Below are positions 11,913 through 21,947 of a stretch of DNA of 64,000 nt, piece after piece. Made by a program: the position numbers and the translations under genes. Under the pieces are notes generated by a model. The model was not told the DNA's origin. It saw only the letters and a program-made list of their open reading frames with translations, and ran no database searches. The stretch is from NCBI RefSeq assembly GCF_005146945.1, contig NZ_SWMS01000006.1, positions 248,001 to 312,000 of the forward strand. Reading direction: 5' to 3'. This DNA is from Prauserella endophytica (GTDB lineage: Bacteria > Actinomycetota > Actinomycetes > Mycobacteriales > Pseudonocardiaceae). The stretch's first letter is position 1, and each line of letters begins with the position of its first letter.

Positions 11913-13280
11913 GTGCCGAACGGGCGGAACGGGTCCCAGCGGTCGTGGGGCGGATACGGCGCGGGACTGCGCCGTGGCGTCGTGGTGGGCGCGCTGGCGC
12001 TGGTCGCCCTGCTCGGCACGGCGGGCGGCGGGCTCGCGGTGCCGCCACCCCCACCGAACCCGAGCGACTCCGAGCTGGAGGCCAGCCGCGACCAGGCCAA
12101 CGCCAGGGCGGGCGAGGTCGGCCAGCTCACCAACCAGCTCGCCGAGGCCGAATCCCGCCTGATGGCGCTGCAGGCCGAGGTCGAGCTGAAGATGGAGCAG
12201 GCCAACAAGGCCCGCGTCGACATGCAGCTCGCGCGAGACGCCGCCGACCAGGCCGAGCGCGACGCGGCCGCGGCGCGGACCGAGGCCGACGCCGCCGCCA
12301 CCGCCATCGAGGCCGCGAGGGCCGACCTCGACCAGTTCGTGGCAGGCAGCTACCGGCAGGGCAGCACGATCGGCTCGATCGGCGCCTATCTCGGCTCCGA
12401 CAGCCCCGACGACCTGCTCGCCCGCGCGCAGCTGCTGGAGGCCGTGAGCGGCAGCCAGCTGGACGCGCTCGAGGGCATGCAGCGTGCCCAGATCGAGAAG
12501 TCCAACAAGGACGCCGCGGCGCGTCAGGCGCTGCAGCTCGCCCAGCAGCGGCGCACCGAGGCCGAGCAGGCGAAGGTCGCGGCCGACCAGGCCGAGGTCG
12601 CCGCGATCGAGGCCCAGCAGGGCCAGGCCACGCGCACCGGCGAGATCGAGGCCGAGAAGTCGCGGGTCGAGCAGCTGCTCTACGAGGCGCAGTCCCGGGT
12701 CGACGGGCTCGAGGGCCAGCGCGCGCGGTACGAGGACTGGCTCGCCCAGAAGGAGGCGGAGGAGGCCGAGCGTGCCCGCCAGGCCGCGCTCGCCGCGGCG
12801 TCGTCGAGCTCCTCGGGTTCCTCGGCCCCGGTCGCGTCCCGGCCGTCGTCGGCTCCGGCGGGCGCCACCGTCGAGGCGGTGATCGCGCGGGCGATGTCCC
12901 AGCTCGGCGTGCAGTACGCGTGGGGCGGCGGCAACGCCTACGGCCCCACCTACGGCATCCGCGACGGCGGCGTCGCCGACAGCTACGGCGACTACAACAA
13001 GATCGGCTTCGACTGCTCCGGCCTGATGATCTACGCCTTCGCCGGGGTCAAGGCACTCCCGCACTACAGCGGCTACCAGTACGAGGCGGGCTACAAGGTG
13101 CCGCTGTCGCAGATGCGGCGCGGCGACATGCTCTTCTGGGGCACCAGCGGGATCCACCACGTGGCGCTCTACCTGGGCGGCGGCCAGATGATCGAGGCGC
13201 CGTACTCGGGTGGGTACGTCCGGGTCGTCCCGGTACGCTACGGCGACATCATGCCGTACGCGACCCGTTTGATCGGGTGA
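11913..13280 (+). CDS. NlpC/P60 peptidoglycan endopeptidase, RipA-like
   Basis: A 455-residue secreted cell-wall hydrolase that by family cleaves D-Glu-mDAP bonds and helps daughter-cell separation. After a signal peptide (RRGVVVGALALVALLGTAGGGLA) comes a long coiled coil (about residues 45-290, heptad-rich and alanine/glutamate-rich), a Ser-rich linker, and a C-terminal NlpC/P60 domain with catalytic Cys in GFDCSGL and His in IHHVALYLG. The GTG at 11913 is 8 nt past AAGGGGAGG; the GTG at 11904 overlaps that ribosome site. Gene order with MoxR/DUF58/VWA copies M. tuberculosis ripA-moxR1, but only one endopeptidase gene is present here. Confidence 0.92.
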   Translation: MPNGRNGSQRSWGGYGAGLRRGVVVGALALVALLGTAGGGLAVPPPPPNPSDSELEASRDQANARAGEVGQLTNQLAEAESRLMALQAEVELKMEQANKARVDMQLARDAADQAERDAAAARTEADAAATAIEAARADLDQFVAGSYRQGSTIGSIGAYLGSDSPDDLLARAQLLEAVSGSQLDALEGMQRAQIEKSNKDAAARQALQLAQQRRTEAEQAKVAADQAEVAAIEAQQGQATRTGEIEAEKSRVEQLLYEAQSRVDGLEGQRARYEDWLAQKEAEEAERARQAALAAASSSSSGSSAPVASRPSSAPAGATVEAVIARAMSQLGVQYAWGGGNAYGPTYGIRDGGVADSYGDYNKIGFDCSGLMIYAFAGVKALPHYSGYQYEAGYKVPLSQMRRGDMLFWGTSGIHHVALYLGGGQMIEAPYSGGYVRVVPVRYGDIMPYATRLIG

Positions 13281-13822
13281 CCCAGCCGCTGGCGGGCATC
13301 GTGCTCGCGGGCGGTGCCGCGCGCAGGCTCGCCGGCGTGGACAAGCCGATGCTCGAGGTCGGCGGCATGCCGCTGCTGCTGCGTGCCGTCGCGGCGCTGC
13401 ACGCCGCCGATCCCGTCGTGGTCGTCGGCCCTCGGCGCGATGACGTGCCCGGCGTGCGCTGGACCAGGGAGGACCCGCCGGGCTCCGGCCCGGTCGCCGC
13501 GCTCGCCGCGGGGCTCGGACTCGTCACCGCCGAGGTCGTGGCCGTGCTCGCCGCCGACCTCTCCGCGGTCACCTCCCGGACCATCGGCAGGCTGCGGTCC
13601 GCCCTCGGCGACGCCGACGGGGCCGTACTCGTGGACGAGGAGGGGCGGCGGCAGTGGCTCCTCGGGGTCTGGCGGACCTCCGCGCTGCGCGCCGCCCTGC
13701 CCGCCGACCCGGCGGGAGCGTCGCTGCGCCGGACGCTGGGTGGGCTGTCCATAGTGGACGTACCGGCGCTGCCGGGAGAGGCCGCCGACGTGGACACTCC
13801 GGAGGATCTGCCCGGCCGGTAG
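13277..13822 (+). CDS. mobA: Molybdenum cofactor guanylyltransferase MobA-like
   Basis: A 181-residue nucleotidyltransferase that by family attaches GMP to molybdopterin. The N-terminal signature LAGIVLAGGAARRLAGVDKPMLEVGG is the NTP-binding loop and Lys region, and VVAVLAADLSAVT holds the metal-site Asp. GTG start overlaps the endopeptidase stop (GTGA), so it is translationally coupled, an odd partner for a wall hydrolase. It is at the short end of the MobA range, so other sugar- or cofactor-nucleotidyltransferase roles remain possible. Confidence 0.8.
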   Translation: MTQPLAGIVLAGGAARRLAGVDKPMLEVGGMPLLLRAVAALHAADPVVVVGPRRDDVPGVRWTREDPPGSGPVAALAAGLGLVTAEVVAVLAADLSAVTSRTIGRLRSALGDADGAVLVDEEGRRQWLLGVWRTSALRAALPADPAGASLRRTLGGLSIVDVPALPGEAADVDTPEDLPGR

Positions 13823-13955
13823 CGCCCCGCTGGCCTTCACAGTGGTCATACCGGTCAGCGGGTTTGCTGGGGCGATACGGTCGCGAACAACCGTGCCCGG
13901 CACTGAGGGTACGGTCACACGGCGTAGAGGAAGATCACCAGCGAGGAGGTTAGGT

Positions 13956-15023
13956 GTGACCGAGCCCGGCTACTCCGACGGCGCCGCCCCGGCCCAGCCA
14001 GGCACCCCGGCACGTGACGCGCAGCTGCTGGAGCGCACGGTGTTCGAGGTGAAACGCGTCATCGTCGGTCAGGACCGGCTCGTGGAGCGCATGCTGGTGG
14101 GCCTGCTGGCAAAGGGGCACCTGCTGCTGGAGGGCGTGCCCGGCGTGGCCAAGACCCTCGCGGTGGAGACGTTCGCCCGCGTGGTCGGCGGCTCGTTCTC
14201 CCGCGTGCAGTTCACCCCCGACCTCGTGCCCGCCGACATCCTCGGCACCCGGATCTACCGGCAGGCCAGCGAGAAGTTCGACGTCGAACTGGGCCCCGTC
14301 GTGGCCAACTTCGTCCTCGCCGACGAGATCAACCGCGCACCCGCGAAGGTGCAGTCGGCGATGCTCGAGGTGATGGCCGAGCGGCACGTCTCGATCGGCG
14401 GCCAGACCTTTCCGATGCCCGACCCGTTCCTGGTGCTCGCCACGCAGAACCCCATCGAGAACGAGGGCGTCTACCCGCTCCCGGAGGCCCAGCGCGACCG
14501 GTTCCTCTTCAAGATCGTGGTCGAGTACCCGACCGCGGAGGAGGAGCGCGAGATCGTCTACCGCATGGGGGTGACCCCGCCCGAGCCGCACGAGGTGCTC
14601 AGCCCCGCCGAGCTGGTGCGGCTGCAGGGCGTGGCCTCGCAGGTGTTCGTGCACCACGCGCTCGTGGACTACGTCGTGCGGCTCGTGCTGGCCACGCGCA
14701 CACCCGGCGAGCACGGGCTCACCGACGTCGCGGGCTGGGTTTCCTACGGCGCCTCGCCGCGCGCGAGCCTCGGCATCATCGCCGCCGCGCGGGCGCTCGC
14801 GCTCGTGCGCGGCCGCGACTACGTGCTCCCGCAGGACGTGGTCGACGTCGTCCCCGACGTGCTGCGGCACCGGCTCGTGCTGTCCTACGACGCGCTCGCC
14901 GACGGCGTGCCGCTGGACCACATCGTGACGCGGATCCTGCAGACGGTCCCGCTGCCCCAGGTCTCGGCCCGGCCGCAGGGCGGGCCTGGTCAGCCGGTCG
15001 CGGCAGGTGCGCCCGGCAGGTAA
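13956..15023 (+). CDS. moxR: MoxR-family AAA+ ATPase
   Basis: A 355-residue AAA+ ATPase of the MoxR family, thought to act as a chaperone that matures protein complexes together with VWA-domain partners. Walker A is EGVPGVAKT, Walker B is VLADEINRAP, and the sensor region is VLATQNPIENEGVYPLPEAQRDRF. The GTG at 13956 follows AGGAGG by 6 nt. First gene of a moxR-DUF58-VWA operon, as in Rv1479-Rv1481. A TACGGT box at about 13909 in the 133-bp upstream region is a candidate -10. Confidence 0.93.
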   Translation: MTEPGYSDGAAPAQPGTPARDAQLLERTVFEVKRVIVGQDRLVERMLVGLLAKGHLLLEGVPGVAKTLAVETFARVVGGSFSRVQFTPDLVPADILGTRIYRQASEKFDVELGPVVANFVLADEINRAPAKVQSAMLEVMAERHVSIGGQTFPMPDPFLVLATQNPIENEGVYPLPEAQRDRFLFKIVVEYPTAEEEREIVYRMGVTPPEPHEVLSPAELVRLQGVASQVFVHHALVDYVVRLVLATRTPGEHGLTDVAGWVSYGASPRASLGIIAAARALALVRGRDYVLPQDVVDVVPDVLRHRLVLSYDALADGVPLDHIVTRILQTVPLPQVSARPQGGPGQPVAAGAPGR

Positions 15024-15032
15024 AGCGCGGTC

Positions 15033-15983
15033 ATGGGTGCCATCAACGACGACAAGGGCGGGCGGCCCGGCTGGGCGCCACCGATCCTGCGGGGCGACCG
15101 GCTCGAGGCCGGTCTGCGCACGCTGGAGCTCGACGTGCGCCGCCGCCTCGACGGGCTCCTCCAGGGCAACCACCTCGGCCTCGTGCCGGGCCCGGGGTCG
15201 GAGCCGGGGGAGGCGCGGCCGTACCAGCCGGGCGACGACGTGCGCCGGATGGACTGGGCGGTCACCGCGCGCACCACCACCCCGCACATTCGCGAGAGCA
15301 TCGCCGACCGCGAGCTGGAGACGTGGGTGGTCGCCGACCTCTCCGCGAGCCTCGACTTCGGCACCGCCGTGTGCGAGAAGCGCGACCTCGTGGTGTGCGC
15401 GGTCGCCGCGGTCGCGCACCTCACCCGCGGTGGCGGCAACCGGATCGGCGCGCTGCTGTCCAACGGCGCCGAGACCGTCCGGCTCCCGCCGCGGGGCGGG
15501 CTCGCGCACGCCCGCAACCTCATTCGCAAGGTCGCCGAGCTGCCGCGCGCCGCCGAGGGCACGCGCGGCGACCTCGCCCAGCTCATCGAGCAGCTGCGCA
15601 GGCCGCCCCGGCGGCGCGGCCTCGCCGTGGTGATCTCCGACTTCCTCGGCGACACGAACTGGGAGCGGCCGCTGCGGGCGCTATCGGCACGCCACGACCT
15701 CGTGGCCATCGAGGTGCTCGACCCGCGCGACGTCGACCTGCCCGAGGTGGGCAGCGTCGTGCTCGCCGACCCCGAGACCGGGCGGCAGCGGGAGGTCAAC
15801 GCGTCGGCATTGCTGCGCAAGGAGTTCGCCGCCGCCGCGCACGCGCACCGCACCGAGGTCGCCCGCGCGCTGCGCCAGGCCGGGGCGGGCCACCTCGTGC
15901 TGCGCACCGACGCCGACTGGATCGCCGATGTCGTCCGGTTCGTGGTCGCGCGCAAACGCGGCTGGTCGGGAGCCGCCTCATGA
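15033..15983 (+). CDS. DUF58-domain protein
   Basis: A 316-residue DUF58 protein, the usual partner of MoxR ATPases, with a VWA-like C-terminal half. The hallmark YQPGDDVRRMDWAVTARTT lies near residue 70, and LAVVISDFLGDTNWERPL near residue 200. It starts 9 bp after moxR and its stop overlaps the next gene's ATG (ATGA). The product probably acts in the same complex as the ATPase and the membrane VWA protein. Confidence 0.9.
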   Translation: MGAINDDKGGRPGWAPPILRGDRLEAGLRTLELDVRRRLDGLLQGNHLGLVPGPGSEPGEARPYQPGDDVRRMDWAVTARTTTPHIRESIADRELETWVVADLSASLDFGTAVCEKRDLVVCAVAAVAHLTRGGGNRIGALLSNGAETVRLPPRGGLAHARNLIRKVAELPRAAEGTRGDLAQLIEQLRRPPRRRGLAVVISDFLGDTNWERPLRALSARHDLVAIEVLDPRDVDLPEVGSVVLADPETGRQREVNASALLRKEFAAAAHAHRTEVARALRQAGAGHLVLRTDADWIADVVRFVVARKRGWSGAAS

Positions 15984-16960
15984 GCCTCACCGGATTCGCC
16001 TCCCCGTGGTGGTTCCTGCTCCTGATCGTGGTCGGCCTCGTGGTGGCGGGCTACGTGTACGCGATGCGTGCCCGCCGCAGGCGCATGATGCGGTTCTCCA
16101 ACCTGGCGCTGCTGGAGCGGGTCGCCCCGCGCAGCCAGGGCTGGACCCGGCACGTGCCGGCGTCGCTGCTGATCGTGTCGTTGATCCTGCTGACCTTCGC
16201 GCTGGCGGGCCCGACGGCCGAGCAGAAGGTGCCGCGCAACCGCGCCACGGTGATGCTGGTGATCGACGTGTCGCTGTCGATGGAGGCCACCGACGTCGAG
16301 CCGACCCGCCTCAAGGCCGCGCAGGACGCCGCGAGGTCGTTCGCGGAGGGCCTGACCCCGGGCGTGAACCTGGGGCTGATCTCGTTCGCCGGCACCGCCA
16401 CCGTGCTGGTGGCTCCCACCACCGAACGAGCCGGTGTCGTGCACGCGATCGACAACCTCAAGCTCGCGCAGTCCACGGCCACCGGTGAGGGGATCTTCGC
16501 CGCGCTGCAGTCGGTGGAGAGCTTCTCCTCGGTCGTCGGTGGCGCGGACGGACCGCCTCCGGCCCGGATCGTGCTGATGACCGACGGCAAGCAGACCGTG
16601 CCGCAGGACGAGTACGCGCCGAGGGGAGCGTTCACCGCGGCCGGGGTCGCCAAGCAGAAGGACATCCCGGTCACGACGATCTCCTTCGGCACCTCCCACG
16701 GCTCGGTGGAGATCGAGGGCAAGGAGGTCCCGGTCGAGGTGGACGACGCCTCGATGCGGGAGATCGCGCGCCTCTCCGGCGGCGACTTCTACAAGGCGGC
16801 CACGGCCGACGAGCTCAAACAGGTCTACGCCAGCCTCGGCGAGCAGATCGGCTACGAGACCAAGAACGTCGACAACAGCAGGCCGTGGGTCGTGCTCGGC
16901 ACGATCGTGCTCATCGGGGCCGCGGGCAGCTCGCTGTTCCTCGGCCAGCGCCTGCCCTGA
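15980..16960 (+). CDS. Membrane-anchored VWA protein, BatA/Rv1481-like
   Basis: A 326-residue protein with two N-terminal TM helices (WWFLLLIVVGLVVAGYVY and SLLIVSLILLTFALA), a von Willebrand A domain and a C-terminal TM helix (VVLGTIVLIGAAGSSLFL). The metal-ion site DxSxS is seen in VIDVSLSMEATD, with the later LMTDGKQT. The ATG at 15980 overlaps the DUF58 stop, so it is coupled. Likely the membrane-bound partner of MoxR. Members of this group are tied to envelope integrity in mycobacteria. Confidence 0.9.
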   Translation: MSLTGFASPWWFLLLIVVGLVVAGYVYAMRARRRRMMRFSNLALLERVAPRSQGWTRHVPASLLIVSLILLTFALAGPTAEQKVPRNRATVMLVIDVSLSMEATDVEPTRLKAAQDAARSFAEGLTPGVNLGLISFAGTATVLVAPTTERAGVVHAIDNLKLAQSTATGEGIFAALQSVESFSSVVGGADGPPPARIVLMTDGKQTVPQDEYAPRGAFTAAGVAKQKDIPVTTISFGTSHGSVEIEGKEVPVEVDDASMREIARLSGGDFYKAATADELKQVYASLGEQIGYETKNVDNSRPWVVLGTIVLIGAAGSSLFLGQRLP

Positions 16961-16967
16961 GCGGCGC

Positions 16968-17429
16968 TCAGGAACCCGCGAACCCGAGCTGGCGCCAGGC
17001 CTCGTACACCACGATGGACGCCGTGTTGGTGAGGTTGAGGGAGCGCGAGGCCGGCAGCATCGGCAGGCGCAGCCGGTCGGTCACCACCGGGTCGGCCAGC
17101 ACCTCCTCGGGCAGGCCCACCGACTCAGGCCCGAAGAGCAGCACGTCGCCCTCGGCGTAGGCGACATCGGTGTGGCGGCGCGTCGCCTTCGTGGTGAAGG
17201 CGTAGACCGCGCGCGGGGCCAGCGCCTTCCACGCGCTCGCCAGGTCGGCGTGCACGTGGACGTCGGCGAGGTCGTGGTAGTCGAGGCCCGCGCGGCGCAG
17301 GTACTTGTCCTCGAGCGAGAAGCCGAGCGGCTCGATCAGGTGCAGCTCGCACCCGGTGTTGGCGGCGAGCCGGATCGCGTTGCCCGTGTTGGGCGGGATC
17401 TCGGGGTGGTAGAAGACGATCCGGAACAC
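16968..17429 (-). CDS. trmL: tRNA (cytidine(34)-2'-O)-methyltransferase TrmL
   Basis: A 153-residue SPOUT-class methyltransferase that 2'-O-methylates the wobble base of tRNA-Leu isoacceptors. It has the minimal TrmL length and all signature blocks: HPEIPPNTGNAIRLAANTG, LLFGPESVGLP and LPMLPASRSLNLTNTASIVVYE (the trefoil-knot SAM site). GTG start. It runs convergently into the VWA operon with a gap of only 7 bp. Confidence 0.93.
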   Translation of the reverse strand: MFRIVFYHPEIPPNTGNAIRLAANTGCELHLIEPLGFSLEDKYLRRAGLDYHDLADVHVHADLASAWKALAPRAVYAFTTKATRRHTDVAYAEGDVLLFGPESVGLPEEVLADPVVTDRLRLPMLPASRSLNLTNTASIVVYEAWRQLGFAGS

Positions 17430-17539
17430 AGTGTTGATCTTCTCCCGTTCACTCGCGCGTCGGTTCCGCGCCCCGCTGCGGCCATGTCGGCGAACAACGA
17501 TTCTGCCGATCCCGATTCCCCACCACAGGAGGACCCCCT

Positions 17540-19119
17540 ATGGTCGCGCGCCCTTCCGCCGTGTCCCGCCGCCGGTTCCTCGGCTACGGCGGCGCCGGAG
17601 CCGCCGCGGTGCTGCTCGGCACCGGCGCCTGGAGCGCGGCGAGCTCGTACGCCGCGCCCGCGCTGAAGGCCAACCCGTTCTCGCTCGGCGTGGCCTCCGG
17701 CGACCCGCTGCCCGGCGGCGTGGTGCTCTGGACCCGCGTGGCGCCCGATCCGTTCGCCGCCGACGGCTCCGGCGGCATGCCGGCGAAGCCGGTGAGGGTG
17801 GAGTACGAGGTGGCCGTGGACGAGCGGTTCCGCGGCGTCGTCCGCAGGGGCAGCGTCGTCGCCACCCCGGAGCTGGGGCACTCGGTGCACCCGGAGATCC
17901 ACGGCCTCGCGCCTGACCGCGAGTACTTCTACCGCTTCCGCACCGGCGGCGAGATCTCGATGACGGGCCGCACCAGGACGACGCCCGCCGTGTGGTCCAA
18001 TCCGCGTGAGCTCAACTTCGCGTTCGCGTCGTGCCAGGCGTGGCAGGACGGCTACTACACCGCCTACGAGCACATGGCGCGGGAGGATCTCGACCTCGTC
18101 GTGCACCTCGGCGACTACCTCTACGAGTACAGCGTCGCGAACAACCGCCGCGGGGTCGTCACCGACCCGAAGTTCCACACCGAGACCATCGGGCTCGCCC
18201 GCTACCGCCTGCAGTACGGCCTCTACAAGGCGGAGGCTCCGTTGCAGGAGGCCCATGCCCGCTTCCCGTGGATCATGACGATCGACGACCACGAGGTGGA
18301 GAACAACTGGGCCGGCGACATCTCGGAGAACAACGAGGACCCGGTGACGTTCCGGGCCCGCAGGGCCGCCGCGTTCCAGGCCATGTACGAGAACATGCCG
18401 TTCCGCATCGCGCAGCTGCCGTCCGGGCCGGAGGTGCATCTGCACCGCAGGCTCTCCTACGGCAGGCTGGCCGACTTCACGATGCTCGACACCCGCCAGT
18501 ACCGCGACGACCAGCCGTGCGGTGACGGCGCGTCGGCGGTCTGCACCGACCGGCTCGATCCCGGCCGCACCATCCTCGGCGAGGCGCAGCGCGACTGGGT
18601 GCTCGACGGCTTCAGCTCGTCGAGCGCACGGTGGCAGGTGCTCGGCAACCAGGCCCCGATGGGCCAGACCGACCGTGACCCCGGCCCCGGCACGGAGGTC
18701 TGGATGGACCCGTGGGACGGCTACGCCGCCGAGCGTGACCGCGTGCTCGCCGAGGCCCAGGACCGCGGCGTCCGCAACCTCGTGGTGATCACCGGCGACC
18801 GGCACCAGAACTACGCCTGGGACCTCAAGCGCGACTTCACCGACCCGAGCTCGGCCACGGTCGGCAGCGAGTTCGTCGGCACGTCGATCACCAGTGGCGG
18901 CGACGGCGCCGACATCACCGACCAGGGCCGCGCTTTCCTCGCCGCCAACCCGCACATGAAGTTCTTCAACTCGCAGCGCGGGTACGTGCGCGTGAACGTG
19001 AACCGGCAGCGCTGGCGCAGCGACTTCCGCGTGCTGCCCCACGTGACCACGCCGGGCGCGCCGATCAGCACCCGCGCCAGCTACGTCGTCGAGGACGGCA
19101 GGCCGGGCGTCCAGGAGGG

Positions 19120-19123
<4 letters not shown>
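17540..19123 (+). CDS. phoD: PhoD-family alkaline phosphatase (Tat-exported)
   Basis: A 527-residue phosphodiesterase/alkaline phosphatase of the PhoD family, which uses Fe and Ca to release phosphate outside the membrane. The twin-arginine signal SRRRFLGYGGAGAAAVLLG is plain. Then come the PhoD N-domain (PFSLGVASGDPLPGGVVLWTR), the metal-site blocks FAFASCQAW, VVHLGDYLYEY and MTIDDHEVENNW, and VVITGDRHQNYAW. ATG with AGGAGG upstream. Its stop shares bases with the stop of the convergent thioesterase gene. Confidence 0.93.
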
Positions 19124-20383
<1,260 letters not shown>

Positions 20384-20420
20384 CCTTTTTCGTTCCACCG
20401 ACTTCTTTGTGGAGGACTCC

Positions 20421-21188
20421 TTGTCCGGACTGCTCGAAGGCAAGCGGCTGCTGATCACCGGCGTGATCACCGACGCGTCGATCGCGTTCCACGCGGCCAG
20501 GGTCGCGCAGGAGCAGGGCGCGAAGGTGGTGCTCACCGGCTTCGGGAGGCTGTCGCTCGTCGAGCGCATCGCCAAGCGGCTGCCCGAGCCCGCGCCGGTG
20601 ATCGAGCTGGACGTGCAGAACCAGGAGCACCTGGACACGCTGGCCGACCGCGTGCGGGACCACGTCGACGGCCTCGACGGCGTGCTGCACTCGATCGCCT
20701 TCGCGCCGGCGAGCTGCCTCGGCGCCCCGTTCCTGGACGCGCCGTCCGAGGACGTCGTGAAGGCGGTGGACGTGTCGGCGTACTCGTACAAGGCGGTGGC
20801 GAAGGCCGTGCTGCCGCTGCTCGGGCCGGGCTCGTCGATCGTCGGCATGGACTTCGACGCGCGCGTCGCGTGGCCCGCCTACAACTGGATGGGCGTGGCG
20901 AAGGCCGCGCTGGAGTCGGTGAACCGTTACCTCGCGCGCGACCTCGGGCCGCGGGGCATCCGCGTGAACCTCGTCGCCGCGGGGCCGGTCAAGACCATGG
21001 CCGCGAAGTCGATTCCCGGCTTCGGCGAGCTGGAGGAGGGCTGGGGCGACCGCGCCCCGCTCGGCTGGGACACCACCGACCCGACCCCGGTCGCCAAGAG
21101 CATCTGCGTGGCGCTCTCGGACTGGCTGCCCGCCACCACCGGCTCGATGATCATGGTCGACGGGGGCGTACACGCCACCGGCCAGTAG
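20421..21188 (+). CDS. inhA: Enoyl-ACP reductase InhA (FabI type)
   Basis: A 255-residue NADH-dependent enoyl-ACP reductase, the last step of fatty acid elongation. It follows M. tuberculosis InhA closely: [34 protein letters not shown] (Ser91 aligns with Ser94 of InhA), MDFDA, and the catalytic Tyr154/Lys161 in [10 protein letters not shown]. The start is a TTG at 20421, 5 nt after GGAGG; the only alternative nearby, a GTG at 20409, overlaps that ribosome site. Cotranscribed with fabG. Confidence 0.95.
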   Translation: MSGLLEGKRLLITGVITDASIAFHAARVAQEQGAKVVLTGFGRLSLVERIAKRLPEPAPVIELDVQNQEHLDTLADRVRDHVDGLDGVLHSIAFAPASCLGAPFLDAPSEDVVKAVDVSAYSYKAVAKAVLPLLGPGSSIVGMDFDARVAWPAYNWMGVAKAALESVNRYLARDLGPRGIRVNLVAAGPVKTMAAKSIPGFGELEEGWGDRAPLGWDTTDPTPVAKSICVALSDWLPATTGSMIMVDGGVHATGQ

Positions 21189-21201
21189 CCCTGTCACGTG
21201 C

Positions 21202-21252
21202 CCCCCAAGGCCACCTTTGTCGCGTTGAGCGCAACAAAGGTGGCCTTGGGGG
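21202..21252. repeat. Long palindrome, family copy 1 (terminator-like)
   Basis: An almost perfect inverted repeat, arms CCCCCAAGGCCACCTTTGT and complement, extended inward by a further stem with one G.U-type mismatch, loop GTTGAG. It lies between convergent inhA and a TetR gene. The same sequence with small changes recurs at 51073-51123, and a related variant at 32024-32088. Confidence 0.9.
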
Positions 21253-21288
21253 CCGTTTCGCAGGTGAGCGGCGCGGGCGCCGGTGGTG

Positions 21289-21861
21289 TCAGAGTGTGGC
21301 GAGGGCGACCTCGGCGACGTTCTCGAGCGCGGCTCGGTCGGCGCCGCTGCGGGCCATCACACGCAGGCCGCCCGCCGTGGTGTGCACGAATCGGGCCAGC
21401 GTGAGGGGATCCTTGTCCTCGGCGATCTCACCGGCGCGCCTGCCCGCCTCGATGGCGTCGCGGAGCGCGGCGGTGAGCCGTTCGGTGTCGCGGCGGAGAT
21501 CCTCGCTGACCTCGGCGTCGCGCCCGCCCAGCTCCGCGGCCGTGTTCACGACCAGGCAGCCGCGTGGGGAGCGGAACTCGTCGTCGATGGTCTGGGCGAA
21601 CAGGTCCCTGATCTTGTCGCGGACCGGCCGGTCCCCGGCGAGCTGGTCGAGCCTGCGCTGCGTCGCACTGTCCATGTAGTGCCGCAGTGACAGCCGGAAC
21701 AGGGCGTGCTTGCTGCTGAAGGTGTTGTAGATGCTGCTGCGGCTCAACCCGGTCGCCTCGCACAGCCGCGCGGTGGAGGTGCCTTCGTAGCCGTGGTCCC
21801 AGAAGGCGTGCATGGCCTTCTCGACGGCGACGGCCTCGTCGAACTCCCGTGGCCGTGGCAT
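21289..21861 (-). CDS. TetR-family regulator
   Basis: A 190-residue TetR repressor. The HTH is [20 protein letters not shown] then [19 protein letters not shown]. The C-terminal domain resembles the group near YxaF/LmrA-type regulators ([15 protein letters not shown]). ATG start at 21861. It is divergent from the ferrochelatase gene, with a palindromic operator 14 bp beyond its start. It may control itself, the ferrochelatase gene, or a distant target. Confidence 0.87.
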   Translation of the reverse strand: MPRPREFDEAVAVEKAMHAFWDHGYEGTSTARLCEATGLSRSSIYNTFSSKHALFRLSLRHYMDSATQRRLDQLAGDRPVRDKIRDLFAQTIDDEFRSPRGCLVVNTAAELGGRDAEVSEDLRRDTERLTAALRDAIEAGRRAGEIAEDKDPLTLARFVHTTAGGLRVMARSGADRAALENVAEVALATL

Positions 21862-21874
21862 GGGCTCACCGTAG

Positions 21875-21900
21875 CGTTTTGGACCGATCGATACAAAACG
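21875..21900. promoter_or_regulatory. TetR operator-like palindrome
   Basis: CGTTTTG and CAAAACG form perfect 7-bp arms around a CGATCG centre, a 26-bp near-palindrome between the divergent TetR and ferrochelatase genes. Confidence 0.72.
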
Positions 21901-21947
21901 CTGACCCGGTCCTGCGTGGGGGCGGCCACAGCGGGAGGATGACAGGC

